Below are positions 32,544-41,732 of a stretch of DNA of 64,000 nt, in pieces. The notes beneath the pieces were generated by a model. The model did not search any database and was not told the DNA's origin. It saw only the letters and a program-made list of their open reading frames with translations. The translations under genes and the position numbers were made by a program. Origin of the DNA: Streptoverticillium olivoreticuli subsp. olivoreticuli (GTDB taxonomy: Bacteria; Actinomycetota; Actinomycetes; Streptomycetales; Streptomycetaceae); NCBI RefSeq assembly GCF_003391135.1, contig NZ_CP031455.1, positions 7,467,501 through 7,531,500 on the forward strand, given 5' to 3'. Every line of letters begins with the position of its first letter. The first letter of the stretch is position 1.

Positions 32544-32563
32544 ATCGGTGCATATTCACCGAT
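32544..32563. promoter_or_regulatory. inverted repeat upstream of the LysE gene, candidate operator
   Basis: ATCGGTG (32544-32550), loop CATATT, CACCGAT (32557-32563): a perfect 7-bp repeat in an AT-rich patch between the divergent LysE and GntR genes. The binding protein is not known. Confidence 0.5.
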
Positions 32564-32672
32564 ATCTACGTTGTATCTGCATTGCACAAGACGCGAGTCG
32601 TCGGCGCGGAGTTGACGGCCGGGTCACCCGTACCGGTAAGGGAAGAGCCGGGTTCCATTGATGGCGGGGAAA

Positions 32673-32688
32673 TGTCAGGACAACCTGA
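32673..32688. promoter_or_regulatory. candidate GntR box upstream of the GntR gene
   Basis: TGTCAGGACA at 32673-32682 resembles TGTTCGGACA at 33510-33519 before the sugar ABC operon. It overlaps a perfect palindrome TCAGG-ACAA-CCTGA (32675-32688). The shared motif suggests one regulator for both; not proven. Confidence 0.4.
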
Positions 32689-32732
32689 CCTCCGAACTTC
32701 CCGTCATCCGGTCCCCCGGTTACGCTCCCTTC

Positions 32733-33482
32733 GTGGCGACCCATCGATCCCTCCAGTTCAGCCTGGACCGCAGCAGTCCCGTACCGCTCTACTACCAGCT
32801 GTCGCAGCAGCTCGAAGCGGCGATCGAGCAGGGCGCGCTCGCCCCCGGCAGCCTCCTCGGCAACGAGATCGACCTCGCCGGCCGGCTGGGGCTGTCCCGG
32901 CCGACCGTCCGGCAGGCCATCCAGTCGCTGGTGGACAAGGGCCTGCTCGTACGGCGTAGGGGCGTCGGTACCCAGGTCCTGCACAGCCAGGTCAAGCGCC
33001 CGCTGGAGCTGAGCAGCCTCTACGACGATCTGGAGGCCGCCGGTCAGCAGCCCGCCACACAGGTGCTGCGCCATCTGGTAGAGCCCGCCACGGCGCGGGT
33101 GGCCGCCGCGCTCGGGGTCGCCGAGGGCGCCGACGTCGTCCTGATCGAGCGGCTGCGCCTCGCGCACGGCGAGCCCATGGCGCACCTGCGCAATCACCTT
33201 CCCGTCGGGCTGCTCGACCTCGACGGCGGGAAGCTGGCGGAGACCGGCCTCTACCGGCTGATCCGCGCGGCGGGCATCACCCTGCACAGCGCCCGGCAGA
33301 CGGTCGGCGCCCGCGCGGCGACCGCCGAGGAGGGGACACGGCTCGCCGAGCCGGAAGGCGCGCCGCTGCTGACGATGGAGCGGACGACGTACGACGACAC
33401 CGGACGTTCGGTGGAGTTCGGCTCGCACATATACCGGGCGTCGCGCTACTCCTTCGACTTCCAGCTGCTGGTGCGCCCCTAG
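32733..33482 (+). CDS. GntR/UTRA-family regulator of the sugar ABC operon
   Basis: 249 residues from GTG 32733. Winged helix at about 15-80 (PVPLYYQLSQQLEAAI, LGLSRPTVRQAIQSL, RRRGVGTQV). The UTRA effector domain is at about 95-245 with EGADVVLIERLRL and VEFGSHIYRASRYSF. There is no ribosome site, but TACGCT at 32721-32726 would place the start point at the GTG, so a leaderless mRNA is likely. It precedes the CUT2-type transporter genes by 216 nt and probably represses them. Confidence 0.88.
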   Translation: MATHRSLQFSLDRSSPVPLYYQLSQQLEAAIEQGALAPGSLLGNEIDLAGRLGLSRPTVRQAIQSLVDKGLLVRRRGVGTQVLHSQVKRPLELSSLYDDLEAAGQQPATQVLRHLVEPATARVAAALGVAEGADVVLIERLRLAHGEPMAHLRNHLPVGLLDLDGGKLAETGLYRLIRAAGITLHSARQTVGARAATAEEGTRLAEPEGAPLLTMERTTYDDTGRSVEFGSHIYRASRYSFDFQLLVRP

Positions 33483-33509
33483 GGCGGCGGGCAGGTCAGT
33501 CCGTCAGAA

Positions 33510-33554
33510 TGTTCGGACAAAGTCTTGACGCGGTGTGGCGTCCGCCACTAGAAC
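33510..33554 (+). promoter_or_regulatory. promoter and candidate GntR operator of the sugar ABC operon
   Basis: TTGACG (33525-33530), an 18-nt spacer and TAGAAC (33549-33554). The near-palindrome TGTTCGGACA (33510-33519) lies just upstream of the -35 and matches the motif before the GntR gene. Confidence 0.5.
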
Positions 33555-33698
33555 TCCACCCACATGCGGCAGCCCCGCGCGGGCCCGCCGAAGCCCCGGC
33601 GGACGGCGGTGACGGATGGTGACGGATACTTGGGCGGTTGGGCCCGCAGGACCGGGGTCCGGCCGCACCGTGAAAGACAGTGAGAAGGGCAACTCCTC

Positions 33699-34709
33699 GT
33701 GGCAAGGGTTCGGACAGGCGTACGCGCGGTGAGCGCCGTGCTGGCAGCGGTGCTCGGCGCCACCCTGGCGGGGTGCAGCAGTACGGGCGGAAAGCGCGCG
33801 GAGGAGCGGGCGGCCAAGGCCTCCCAGGGGCGCGCCAATGTCGACACGCCCCGCTGGACCTTCGCGATGGTCACCCACTCGGGCGATGGCGACACCTTCT
33901 GGGACATCGTCCAGAACGGTGCCAAGCAGGCAGCGGCCAAGGACAACATCAAGTTCCTCTACGCGCACGACGTCGAGGGGAACAAGCAGGCCCAGAACGT
34001 GCAGGCCATGATCGACCAGAAGGTCGACGGCCTGATCGTCACCCTCGCCAAGCCCGACGCGATGAAGGACGTCGTCGCCAAGGCGAAGAAGGCCGGCATC
34101 CCGGTGATCACCGTGAACTCGGGCTCCGACAAGTCCATGGAGTTCGGGGCGCTCACCCACATCGGCCAGGACGAGACCATCGCGGGCGAGGCCGTCGGCG
34201 AGGAGCTCAACAAGCGCGGCAGGAAGAAGGCGGTCTGCGTCCTGCACGAGCAGGGCAACGTCGGCCACGAGCAGCGCTGCGCGGGCGTGAAGAAGTCCTT
34301 CAAGGGCGATCTGCAGAACCTCTACGTCGAGGGCACCAACATGCCCAACGTGCAGTCCTCCATCGAGGCGAAGCTCCAGTCCGACAAGGACATCGACGCC
34401 GTCGTCACGCTCGGTGCGCCCTTCGCGCCCACCGCCGTCAAGGCCGCCCAGCAGGCCGGCAGCAAGGCCGAGGTCGACACCTTCGACCTCAACGCCAAGG
34501 TCGCCGACGCCCTCCAGGACGGTTCGCTCGGCTTCGCCGTCGACCAGGACCCGTACCTCCAGGGCTACGAGGCGGTCGACCTGCTCTGGCTCTACAGGTA
34601 CAACCGCGACATGCTGGGCGGTGGCCGGCCGGTCCTCACCGGCCCGCAGATCATCACCAAGGACGACGCCAAGACCCTCGCCGAGTACACGAAGCGGGGC
34701 ACCCGATGA
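33699..34709 (+). CDS. CUT2-type sugar ABC transporter substrate-binding lipoprotein
   Basis: 336 residues. Lipoprotein signal with lipobox LAGC (Cys26). Peripla_BP_4-type fold with WTFAMVTHSGDGDTFWDIVQ, MIDQKVDGLIVTLAKPDAM and FAVDQDPYLQGY. It captures a sugar (ribose, fructose, xylose or inositol class) outside the membrane; the exact sugar is not readable. GTG start at 33699. Its stop overlaps the permease start (ATGA). Confidence 0.9.
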   Translation: MARVRTGVRAVSAVLAAVLGATLAGCSSTGGKRAEERAAKASQGRANVDTPRWTFAMVTHSGDGDTFWDIVQNGAKQAAAKDNIKFLYAHDVEGNKQAQNVQAMIDQKVDGLIVTLAKPDAMKDVVAKAKKAGIPVITVNSGSDKSMEFGALTHIGQDETIAGEAVGEELNKRGRKKAVCVLHEQGNVGHEQRCAGVKKSFKGDLQNLYVEGTNMPNVQSSIEAKLQSDKDIDAVVTLGAPFAPTAVKAAQQAGSKAEVDTFDLNAKVADALQDGSLGFAVDQDPYLQGYEAVDLLWLYRYNRDMLGGGRPVLTGPQIITKDDAKTLAEYTKRGTR

Positions 34710-35746
34710 GTACAGCCACCACCGCGCAGGCCGACGAACGCCTGCTGCGCCAGGGCTATCTGCGCCGCCTGATGGGCCGCCCCGAGCTGGGCTCGGTCGT
34801 GGGCGCGGCGGCGGTCTTCCTCTTCTTCTCGTTCGTCGCCGACAGCTTCCTCCAGCCGTCCAGCCTGTCCACCGTGCTCTACGCGTCCTCGACGATCGGG
34901 ATCATGGCGGTGCCGGTGGCGCTGCTGATGATCGGCGGCGAGTTCGACCTGTCGACCGGCGTGATGGTGACCAGCTCCGCGCTGGTCTCCTCGATGTTCA
35001 GCTACCAGATGACGGCCAACGTCTGGGTCGGCATCGGGGTGTCCCTGCTGATCACCCTGGCCATCGGCTTCTTCAACGGGTTCATGCTGACCCGCACCAA
35101 GCTGCCCAGCTTCATCATCACGCTCGGCACCTTCCTGATGCTCACGGGCCTCAATCTGGGCTTCACCAAGCTCATCAGCGGCACCGTCTCCACCAAGACC
35201 ATCGGCGACATGGAGGGCTTCGACTCGGCCCGCGCGGTCTTCGCCTCGCACCTGTCGATCGGTGACGTCGACCTCCAGGTCACCATCCTGTGGTGGTTCG
35301 GCCTGGTCGCCCTGGCCACCTGGGTGCTGCTGCGCACCCGCGTCGGCAACTGGATCTTCGCGGTCGGCGGCGGCTCCGACGCGGCCCGCGCGGTCGGCGT
35401 CCCCGTCAACAAGACCAAGATCGGTCTGTACATGGGCGTCGCGTTCTGCGCCTGGATCTCCGGCCAGCACCTGCTGATGTCGTACGACGTGGTGCAGTCC
35501 GGCGAGGGCGTGGGCAACGAGTTCCTCTACATCATCGCGGCCGTCATCGGCGGCTGCCTGATGACCGGCGGCTACGGCTCGGCCATCGGGTCCGCGGTCG
35601 GCGCGTTCATCTTCGGCATGACCAGCAAGGGCATCGTCTACGCCCAGTGGAACCCGGACTGGTTCAAGTTCTTCCTGGGCGCGATGCTGCTGCTGGCGAC
35701 GCTGCTGAACGCGTGGGTCCGTAAGCGTGCGGAGGCGAGCAAATGA
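34706..35746 (+). CDS. CUT2-type sugar ABC transporter permease
   Basis: 346 residues, about 8-10 membrane helices, BPD_transp_2 family. Typical segments are LLMIGGEFDLSTGVMV, NGFMLTRTKLPSFIITLGT and AAVIGGCLMTGGYGSAIGS. It overlaps both neighbours by ATGA, so the three transporter proteins are translated together. Confidence 0.92.
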   Translation: MSTATTAQADERLLRQGYLRRLMGRPELGSVVGAAAVFLFFSFVADSFLQPSSLSTVLYASSTIGIMAVPVALLMIGGEFDLSTGVMVTSSALVSSMFSYQMTANVWVGIGVSLLITLAIGFFNGFMLTRTKLPSFIITLGTFLMLTGLNLGFTKLISGTVSTKTIGDMEGFDSARAVFASHLSIGDVDLQVTILWWFGLVALATWVLLRTRVGNWIFAVGGGSDAARAVGVPVNKTKIGLYMGVAFCAWISGQHLLMSYDVVQSGEGVGNEFLYIIAAVIGGCLMTGGYGSAIGSAVGAFIFGMTSKGIVYAQWNPDWFKFFLGAMLLLATLLNAWVRKRAEASK

Positions 35747-36531
35747 CCGCTCTGGTGGAGCTGACGGACGTCAGCAAGTTCTACGGGAACATCCGCGCCC
35801 TCGAAGGGGTCTCCCTGGAGGTCCACGCGGGCGAGATCACCTGTGTCCTCGGTGACAACGGCGCGGGCAAGTCCACCCTCATCAAGATCATCGCGGGGCT
35901 GCACCAGCACGACGCCGGCACCTTCGCGATCGACGGCGAGGAGATCCGGCTGGGCTCGCCCCGCGAGGCCCTGGACCGTGGCATCGCCACCGTCTACCAG
36001 GACCTCGCCGTGGTCCCGCTGATGCCGGTCTGGCGGAACTTCTTCCTCGGCTCCGAGCCGACGAAGGGCGCGGGCCCCTTCAAGCGGCTGGACGTCGCCA
36101 AGATGCGCGAGACCACCCGCGCGGAGCTGCTGCGCATGGGCATCGACCTGCGCGACGTCGACCAGCCCATCGGCACCCTCTCCGGTGGTGAGCGGCAGTG
36201 CGTCGCCATCGCGCGGGCGGTCTATTTCGGGGCGAAGGTCCTGGTCCTGGACGAGCCGACCGCCGCGCTCGGCGTCAAGCAGTCGGGTGTGGTGCTGAAG
36301 TACGTGGCCGCGGCGCGCGACGCCGGGCTTGGCGTGGTGCTGATCACGCACAACCCGCACCACGCGTATCTGGTCGGTGACCGGTTCGTCCTGCTCAAGC
36401 GGGGGGCGATGGCCGGCAGCCACGCGAAGTCGGAGATCGCGCTCGACGAGTTGACGCGCCAGATGGCGGGCGGCAGCGAGCTCGACCAGCTCAGCCATGA
36501 GCTGGCACGGGCCACCTCCGGCGAGGAGTGA
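35743..36531 (+). CDS. single-domain CUT2 sugar ABC transporter ATPase (FrcA-like)
   Basis: 262 residues with one nucleotide-binding domain: Walker A GDNGAGKST (38-46), signature LSGGERQCVAIARA, Walker B VLVLDEPTAALG, and the switch His in VLITHNPHHA. Ribose and xylose ATPases are usually about 500-residue tandem domains; a single domain is typical of fructose-type (Frc) systems, a weak hint at the substrate. Confidence 0.92.
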   Translation: MTALVELTDVSKFYGNIRALEGVSLEVHAGEITCVLGDNGAGKSTLIKIIAGLHQHDAGTFAIDGEEIRLGSPREALDRGIATVYQDLAVVPLMPVWRNFFLGSEPTKGAGPFKRLDVAKMRETTRAELLRMGIDLRDVDQPIGTLSGGERQCVAIARAVYFGAKVLVLDEPTAALGVKQSGVVLKYVAAARDAGLGVVLITHNPHHAYLVGDRFVLLKRGAMAGSHAKSEIALDELTRQMAGGSELDQLSHELARATSGEE

Positions 36532-36708
36532 CCTCCGGCCCCCCGCCCGGGGCTCCCTCCTGGACCGCGCGATGCGGTACCGAACGGCTCCGTGAGGCAC
36601 AATCGCACCGACCGTATACGTGAGGCGCAGCCTCCAGAGACCAGCGCAGGGACACCGACTCGTGCGAGCACGCCCCCGTACCGCCAGGCCCCACGCAGTG
36701 GAGGCACG

Positions 36709-37827
36709 ATGAGCATGTACCGCGAGCTCCACCGGGGTGCGGCGAGAGCGACCGTGCTCCGTACGGTGGGCACCCGTGAGCGCCGGTCGCACCTGACCGC
36801 CCCGCGCGTCCCCACGGTCGGCATCGACATCGGCGGCACCAAGGTGATGGCGGGCGTCGTCGATGCCGACGGCACCATCCTGGAGAAGATCCGCACCGAG
36901 ACGCCGGACAAGTCCAAGAGCCCCAAGGTCGTCGAGGACACCATCACCGAGCTGGTCCTGGACCTCTCCGACCGGCACGACGTGCACGCGGTGGGCATCG
37001 GCGCGGCCGGCTGGGTCGACGCCGACCGCAACCGCGTGCTCTTCGCCCCGCACCTGTCCTGGCGCAACGAGCCGCTGCGCGACCGCCTCGCCGGCCGCCT
37101 CGCCGTCCCCGTCATGGTCGACAACGACGCCAACACCGCCGCCTGGGCGGAGTGGCGCTTCGGCGCGGGCCGCGGCGAGGACCACCTGGTGATGATCACC
37201 CTGGGCACCGGCATCGGCGGCGCCATCCTGGAGGACGGCCAGGTCAAGCGGGGCAAGTACGGGGTCGCGGGCGAGTTCGGCCATATGCAGGTCGTGCCCG
37301 GCGGCCACCGCTGCCCCTGCGGCAACCGCGGCTGCTGGGAGCAGTACAGCTCCGGCAACGCGCTGGTGCGCGAGGCCCGCGAGCTGGCCGCCGCCGAGTC
37401 CCCGGTCGCGTACGGCATCATCGACCGCGTCGGCGGCAACATCTCCGAGATCACCGGACCGCTCATCACCGAGCTGGCCCGCTCCGGCGACGCCATGTGC
37501 GTCGAGCTGCTCCAGGACATCGGCCAGTGGCTGGGCGTGGGCATCGCCAACCTCGCCGCCGCCCTCGACCCGTCCTGCTTCGTCATCGGCGGTGGCGTCA
37601 GCGCCGCCGACGACCTGCTCATCGGCCCCGCCCGGGACGCCTTCCGCCGCCACCTGACCGGCCGCGGCTACCGCCCCGAGGCCCGGATCGTCAAGGCGCA
37701 GCTGGGTCCCGAGGCCGGCATGGTCGGCGCCGCCGACCTGGCCCGGCTCGTCGCCCGCCGCTTCCGCCGCGCCAACCGGCGCCGGGTCGAGCGCTACGAG
37801 CGCTACGCACAGGCCGGCCGCGGGTGA
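36709..37827 (+). CDS. ROK-family sugar kinase
   Basis: 372 residues. ATP-binding VGIDIGGTKVMAGVVDADG, catalytic region MVDNDANTAAWAEWRFG, LGTGIGGAIL, and the zinc motif HRCPCGNRGCWEQY. No helix-turn-helix, so it is a kinase rather than a ROK repressor. Located 178 nt after the ABC ATPase, it likely phosphorylates the imported sugar. ATG 36709 has GGAGG upstream. Its stop overlaps the next start (GTGA). Confidence 0.9.
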   Translation: MSMYRELHRGAARATVLRTVGTRERRSHLTAPRVPTVGIDIGGTKVMAGVVDADGTILEKIRTETPDKSKSPKVVEDTITELVLDLSDRHDVHAVGIGAAGWVDADRNRVLFAPHLSWRNEPLRDRLAGRLAVPVMVDNDANTAAWAEWRFGAGRGEDHLVMITLGTGIGGAILEDGQVKRGKYGVAGEFGHMQVVPGGHRCPCGNRGCWEQYSSGNALVREARELAAAESPVAYGIIDRVGGNISEITGPLITELARSGDAMCVELLQDIGQWLGVGIANLAAALDPSCFVIGGGVSAADDLLIGPARDAFRRHLTGRGYRPEARIVKAQLGPEAGMVGAADLARLVARRFRRANRRRVERYERYAQAGRG

Positions 37828-38393
37828 CGGCCACCATGGAACTCCCCGAGCGCACCGCGACGCCGGACGAGCCGGACGGCGGCCGCCCCCGGCGCCGCTG
37901 GCTCAAGGCCGTGATCGTCTTCCTGCTGATCGCGATCCCCGCGGGCTACCTCTACATCTCCGCGATGCAGAGCCGCGGCGGCAGCGACTCCAAGAAGGAG
38001 CAGGCCGCCTCGACCGGCCTGGAGGAGGGCTGGCCGTCCCGGCTCCAGCGCCGCGTCTACGAGGTGACGGTGCCGTCCTACGCCGAGGACGTGGCCAACT
38101 ACGAGACCAACTCGTGGAAGGCCAGCTCGCTGTACCTCCAGTTCACCACCACCCGCGCCAAGTTCGCGAAGTGGCTGACGGACGTCGGCACGAGCGCCTC
38201 CGCGCTCAAGAACGGCGAGGTCACGATCGACGACGACCAGGCGGCGGAGGTCGGCTGGAAGTTCGGCTCAGGACACCACTGGGTGGGTACGGTCCGGGAG
38301 CAGGACAAGCCCAAGCCGACGCTCTCCATCACCGCGAACCTGGACAACCCGGACTACCCACAGGTCTTCGTCGTCTCGACGACCACCCCTTGA
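37824..38393 (+). CDS. membrane-anchored protein of unknown function
   Basis: 189 residues from a GTG overlapping the kinase stop (an ATG at 37836 is also possible). A cytoplasmic Arg/Pro-rich start, one transmembrane helix (WLKAVIVFLLIAIPAGYLYI), then an extracytoplasmic domain with SSLYLQFTTTRAKFAKWL, GHHWVGTVREQDKP and ITANLDNPDYPQVFVVSTT. No family recognised. Coupling to the kinase may simply reflect operon layout. A terminator follows. Confidence 0.72.
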   Translation: MTATMELPERTATPDEPDGGRPRRRWLKAVIVFLLIAIPAGYLYISAMQSRGGSDSKKEQAASTGLEEGWPSRLQRRVYEVTVPSYAEDVANYETNSWKASSLYLQFTTTRAKFAKWLTDVGTSASALKNGEVTIDDDQAAEVGWKFGSGHHWVGTVREQDKPKPTLSITANLDNPDYPQVFVVSTTTP

Positions 38394-38415
38394 CCCCGTG
38401 TGACGGCTCGTGAGG

Positions 38416-38454
38416 CGGCGAACCCCTGCCGGAGGTTCCGGCGGGGGTTCGCCG
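38416..38454. terminator. terminator hairpin after the sugar operon
   Basis: 18-bp arms 38416-38433 and 38437-38454 with one G-T pair and a 3-nt loop (GGT), 22 nt after the last stop of the operon. Confidence 0.82.
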
Positions 38455-38653
38455 CACCGCGGACCACGACGGTGCGCAGCGCACGGGAGCCAGCCCCGAT
38501 GGCAGCCCGGCGACGTTAAAAGACGGATTGCCCAAAGGTAATATCCAGGCCAAGCGCACGCCGGGGACAACGTGCCGAGCACCCGGCGGGAAGACGGGGC
38601 CGGCCCGCCGTACGGCATGCGCGTCTGAAGGCGTCAATGGGGTGGGGCGGAAG
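38455..38653 (+). promoter_or_regulatory. upstream region of the first SARP gene
   Basis: About 200 nt without a gene. A local AT-rich patch holds TAATAT (38539-38544), an acceptable -10, but the -35 (TTAAAA region) is weak. A transcript from there would have a leader of about 100 nt. Upstream in-frame starts of the SARP lie here but the added residues have no family similarity. Confidence 0.3.
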
Positions 38654-41599
38654 ATGGTCACCGGGGACGCCGGGCTGCGGTTCGCGCTGCTCGGCCGGCT
38701 GCGCGCGTGGCGCGGCGACAGGGAGCTGGAGCTCGGCTCCCCGCAGCAGCAGGCGTTCCTCGCGGTGCTGTTGCTGCGCCAGGAGCGGGCCGCCTCGGTG
38801 GCCGACGTCGTGGAGGCCCTGTGGGGCGAGAACCCGCCACCCCGCGCCGTGGGGGCCCTGCGGACGTACGCCTCGCGGCTGCGCAAGCTGCTGGAGCCGG
38901 AGCGGGCCGCGGGCGAGTCCCCCCGGGTCCTGGTGTCCGTCCCCGACGGCTACGCGCTGCACGTGCCGCGCGAGGCCGTGGACCTCGCCCGGTTCGAGGA
39001 CCACGTCGTCTCGGCGGGCCGGGCCCGGGCGGCCGGACAGCTCGCGGAGGCCCGCGCCCGGCTGCGCCTCGCGCTGGAGCCCTGGCAGGACGACCCCCTG
39101 CCGGGCGTCCCCGGCGCGGCCATGGACGCGCACCGCGCCCGGCTCGCCGACCAGCGCCTGACGGCCCTCGAAGCCCGTCTGGAGCTCGACCTGGAACTGG
39201 ACGGCCCGCAGCCGGTCCTCGCGGAGCTCGCCGGCCTGGCCGCGCACCATCCCCTGCGTGAACGGCTGCGCGCCCTCCAGATGCGGGCGCTGCACCGTGA
39301 CGGCCGGTCCGCCGAAGCGCTCGCCGTCTACGACGAGGCCCGCCTGCAGCTGAGCGAGGAGCTCGGGCTCGAACCCGGCCGCGACCTCGCCGAGGCACGG
39401 GATCTGCTCACGGCGCCGGACGCCACCGGCGGCACCGGGCTCCCGGACCCGGCCGCGCCGCCGCTGCCCGCCCAGCTCCCGGGCGACCTCGCCGACTTCA
39501 CCGGCCGCGCCACGCTCGTGGCGGACCTGTGCGCGCTGCTGACGTCCGACCGCCCCGGGGCCGCCGCCATGGTCGCGGTCTCCGGAGCCGGCGGGGTGGG
39601 CAAGAGCGCCCTCGCCGTGCACGTCGCGCACCGGGTGCGGGAGTCCTTCCCGCACGGACAGCTCTACACGGACCTCCAGGGCGTCGGCGGCCATCCGGCC
39701 GACCCGGCCACCGTACTGGGCTCGTTCCTGCGGGCGCTGGGCGTGGACGACGCCGCGATACCCGAGGGCCTGGCGGAACGCTCCGCGCTCTTCCGCACCC
39801 GGCTGGACGGGCGCCGCGTGCTCATCCTCCTCGACAACGCCCACGGCCCCGAGCAGGTGCGGCCCTTCCTGTCCGGGCCGCCCTCGTGCGCCGTCCTGGT
39901 CACCAGCCGCGCCAAGCCCGCGGTGCTGGCGTCCGCGCGCCTGGTCGACCTCGACGTCATGACCCCGGGCGAGGCACTCGAACTCCTGGGCAAGGTCATG
40001 GGCCGGGCCCGCGTCGCCGCCGAGGCGGACGACGCCGCCCGGCTGGTGTCGGCCTGCGGCCACCTGCCGCTGGCCGTACGGATCGTGGCGGCCCGGCTGG
40101 CCACGCGCCCCGCGTGGCCGCTCGGCGCGCTGCACGGCCGGCTCGCCGACGAGCAGCACCGCCTGGCGGAACTGCGCGTCGCCGACCTGACCGTCGAGGC
40201 CGCCTTCGCGCTCGGCCACGCCCAGCTCCGGCCGGCCCAGCAGCGCGCCTTCCGGCTGCTCGCCCTGCCCGACGGCCCGCACATCTCGGCCGCCGCCGCG
40301 GCCGCTGTCCTCGGTCTGCCGGAGCCGGAGGCCGAGGCGCTGTGCGAGTCCCTGGTCGACGTCAGCCTGCTGGAGTCCCCCACCCCCGGCCGCTACCGCT
40401 ACCACGACCTGCTGCGCCTCTACGCGCGTGGACGCGCGAGCGCGGAGGAGTCCCCGGAGGGACGGGCCGCCGGCCTGCGCCGCCTGCTGAAGTTCCTGGT
40501 GTCCACGGTGCGGGCCTCGTACCCCGGCGCCCTCGACAGGGCCGAACGCCTGGGGATGACCGCGACGGTCCCCGGGCTGTCGTTCGCAACGGCCGAGGAC
40601 GCCGGCGCCTGGCTGGCCGAGGAGGCGCCATGCCTGTTCGCGGCGGTGCGCCAGGCGGCCAAGGCCCCCGACGGCGCCCTCGCCCCGGCGGCCGACCTGC
40701 TGCTCATGACGGAGGAGCTGCTGGAACGCGGGCGCCCCGGGCCGGAGTTCGAGCAGGCGGCCGAGGAAGTGGTCGCCGCGGCGCTCCGCCTGGGCGACCG
40801 GCGCAGCGCGGGCCGTGCCTACCTGGCCCTCGGCCACGGCCACTACTACGCGGCCCGCCTCCGCGAACTGGTCGTGGTCTACCGCCAGGCGGTGGCGGCG
40901 AGCCGTGCGGCCGGCGACGCGCTCGTCATGGCCGACGCCCTGGTGCTGCTGGCCCGCTGCTTGTACCACCTGCGCCACCACGACGAGACCCGCGCCCTCC
41001 TCACCGAGGCCTTGGCGGTCTTCCGGGCGCACGCCGACCGGCTCGGCGAGGCGAACGCCCTCGGCGCGCGCTGCCGGGTGCGCCAGGCGGCGGGCGAGAC
41101 GGCCCCGGCGGTCGCGGACGCGGAAGAGGCCCTGGTGCTCCATCAAGGTCTGGGCAACGGCCGCCGGGTGGGGTTCGCCCTGTACGAACTGGGCGTCGTC
41201 CTCGGCGCCGCCGGACGGACCGCCGAGTCCGCCGCACGCCTCACCGAGGCGCTGGCCTTCTTCGGCGACCGCCGCAACCGGCTGTGGGAAGGGCTCACCC
41301 TCTCCCGGCTCGCGGAGAACCGGCTCGCCACCGGCCGCGCCGAGGAGGCCGCCCAGCTGGCCAGGACCGCGGCCGCGACGCTGGAGGAGGTCAGGAACGA
41401 CCGCGGCCGCGCCCACGCCCTGGCCGCGCTCGGCTCCGCGCTCGGCCGCATCGGGGACCACGACGGCGCCCGCGCGCACCGGCGCACCGCGCACGAGATC
41501 TGCGCCCGCCTGGGCATGCCGGAGGCCGACGACCTCCTCGCCCTGCTCGGCGACGAGCCCGGGCGCCGGGGCGGGCCCGAACCGGCACCGGTCCCCTGA
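38654..41599 (+). CDS. AfsR/SARP-type regulator with NB-ARC and TPR (first of tandem pair)
   Basis: 981 residues: OmpR-like winged helix (about 8-100, LGSPQQQAFLAVLLLRQERA), BTAD helical domain (about 105-250), NB-ARC ATPase with P-loop GAGGVGKSAL (near 310) and LILLDNA, CGHLPLAVRI motifs, then TPR helices (about 680-960). SARPs activate antibiotic or developmental genes by binding direct repeats of about 11 bp. Chosen start ATG 38654. About 130 nt before a second, homologous SARP. The cell-wall enzyme genes that follow are candidate targets. Confidence 0.9.
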   Translation: MVTGDAGLRFALLGRLRAWRGDRELELGSPQQQAFLAVLLLRQERAASVADVVEALWGENPPPRAVGALRTYASRLRKLLEPERAAGESPRVLVSVPDGYALHVPREAVDLARFEDHVVSAGRARAAGQLAEARARLRLALEPWQDDPLPGVPGAAMDAHRARLADQRLTALEARLELDLELDGPQPVLAELAGLAAHHPLRERLRALQMRALHRDGRSAEALAVYDEARLQLSEELGLEPGRDLAEARDLLTAPDATGGTGLPDPAAPPLPAQLPGDLADFTGRATLVADLCALLTSDRPGAAAMVAVSGAGGVGKSALAVHVAHRVRESFPHGQLYTDLQGVGGHPADPATVLGSFLRALGVDDAAIPEGLAERSALFRTRLDGRRVLILLDNAHGPEQVRPFLSGPPSCAVLVTSRAKPAVLASARLVDLDVMTPGEALELLGKVMGRARVAAEADDAARLVSACGHLPLAVRIVAARLATRPAWPLGALHGRLADEQHRLAELRVADLTVEAAFALGHAQLRPAQQRAFRLLALPDGPHISAAAAAAVLGLPEPEAEALCESLVDVSLLESPTPGRYRYHDLLRLYARGRASAEESPEGRAAGLRRLLKFLVSTVRASYPGALDRAERLGMTATVPGLSFATAEDAGAWLAEEAPCLFAAVRQAAKAPDGALAPAADLLLMTEELLERGRPGPEFEQAAEEVVAAALRLGDRRSAGRAYLALGHGHYYAARLRELVVVYRQAVAASRAAGDALVMADALVLLARCLYHLRHHDETRALLTEALAVFRAHADRLGEANALGARCRVRQAAGETAPAVADAEEALVLHQGLGNGRRVGFALYELGVVLGAAGRTAESAARLTEALAFFGDRRNRLWEGLTLSRLAENRLATGRAEEAAQLARTAAATLEEVRNDRGRAHALAALGSALGRIGDHDGARAHRRTAHEICARLGMPEADDLLALLGDEPGRRGGPEPAPVP

Positions 41600-41732
41600 C
41601 GGGAGCGGCCCGCTCTCCTCGTGTGCCGAACCCGTCACGGCGGAACCGGTGTCACGGGCGATCCGCCCTCCTGTGACCTCTCGTCAAGAGGCCCTCACGC
41701 CAAACGGTCCTCACGTCATCCGGAGACATCCC

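Noticed and set aside
38516..41638. 1040-codon minus-strand frame under the first SARP gene
   Set aside because: Antisense shadow of a GC3-biased gene; its Gly/Arg/Val composition has no family features. The same holds for 41652-44747 and 51715-54747.
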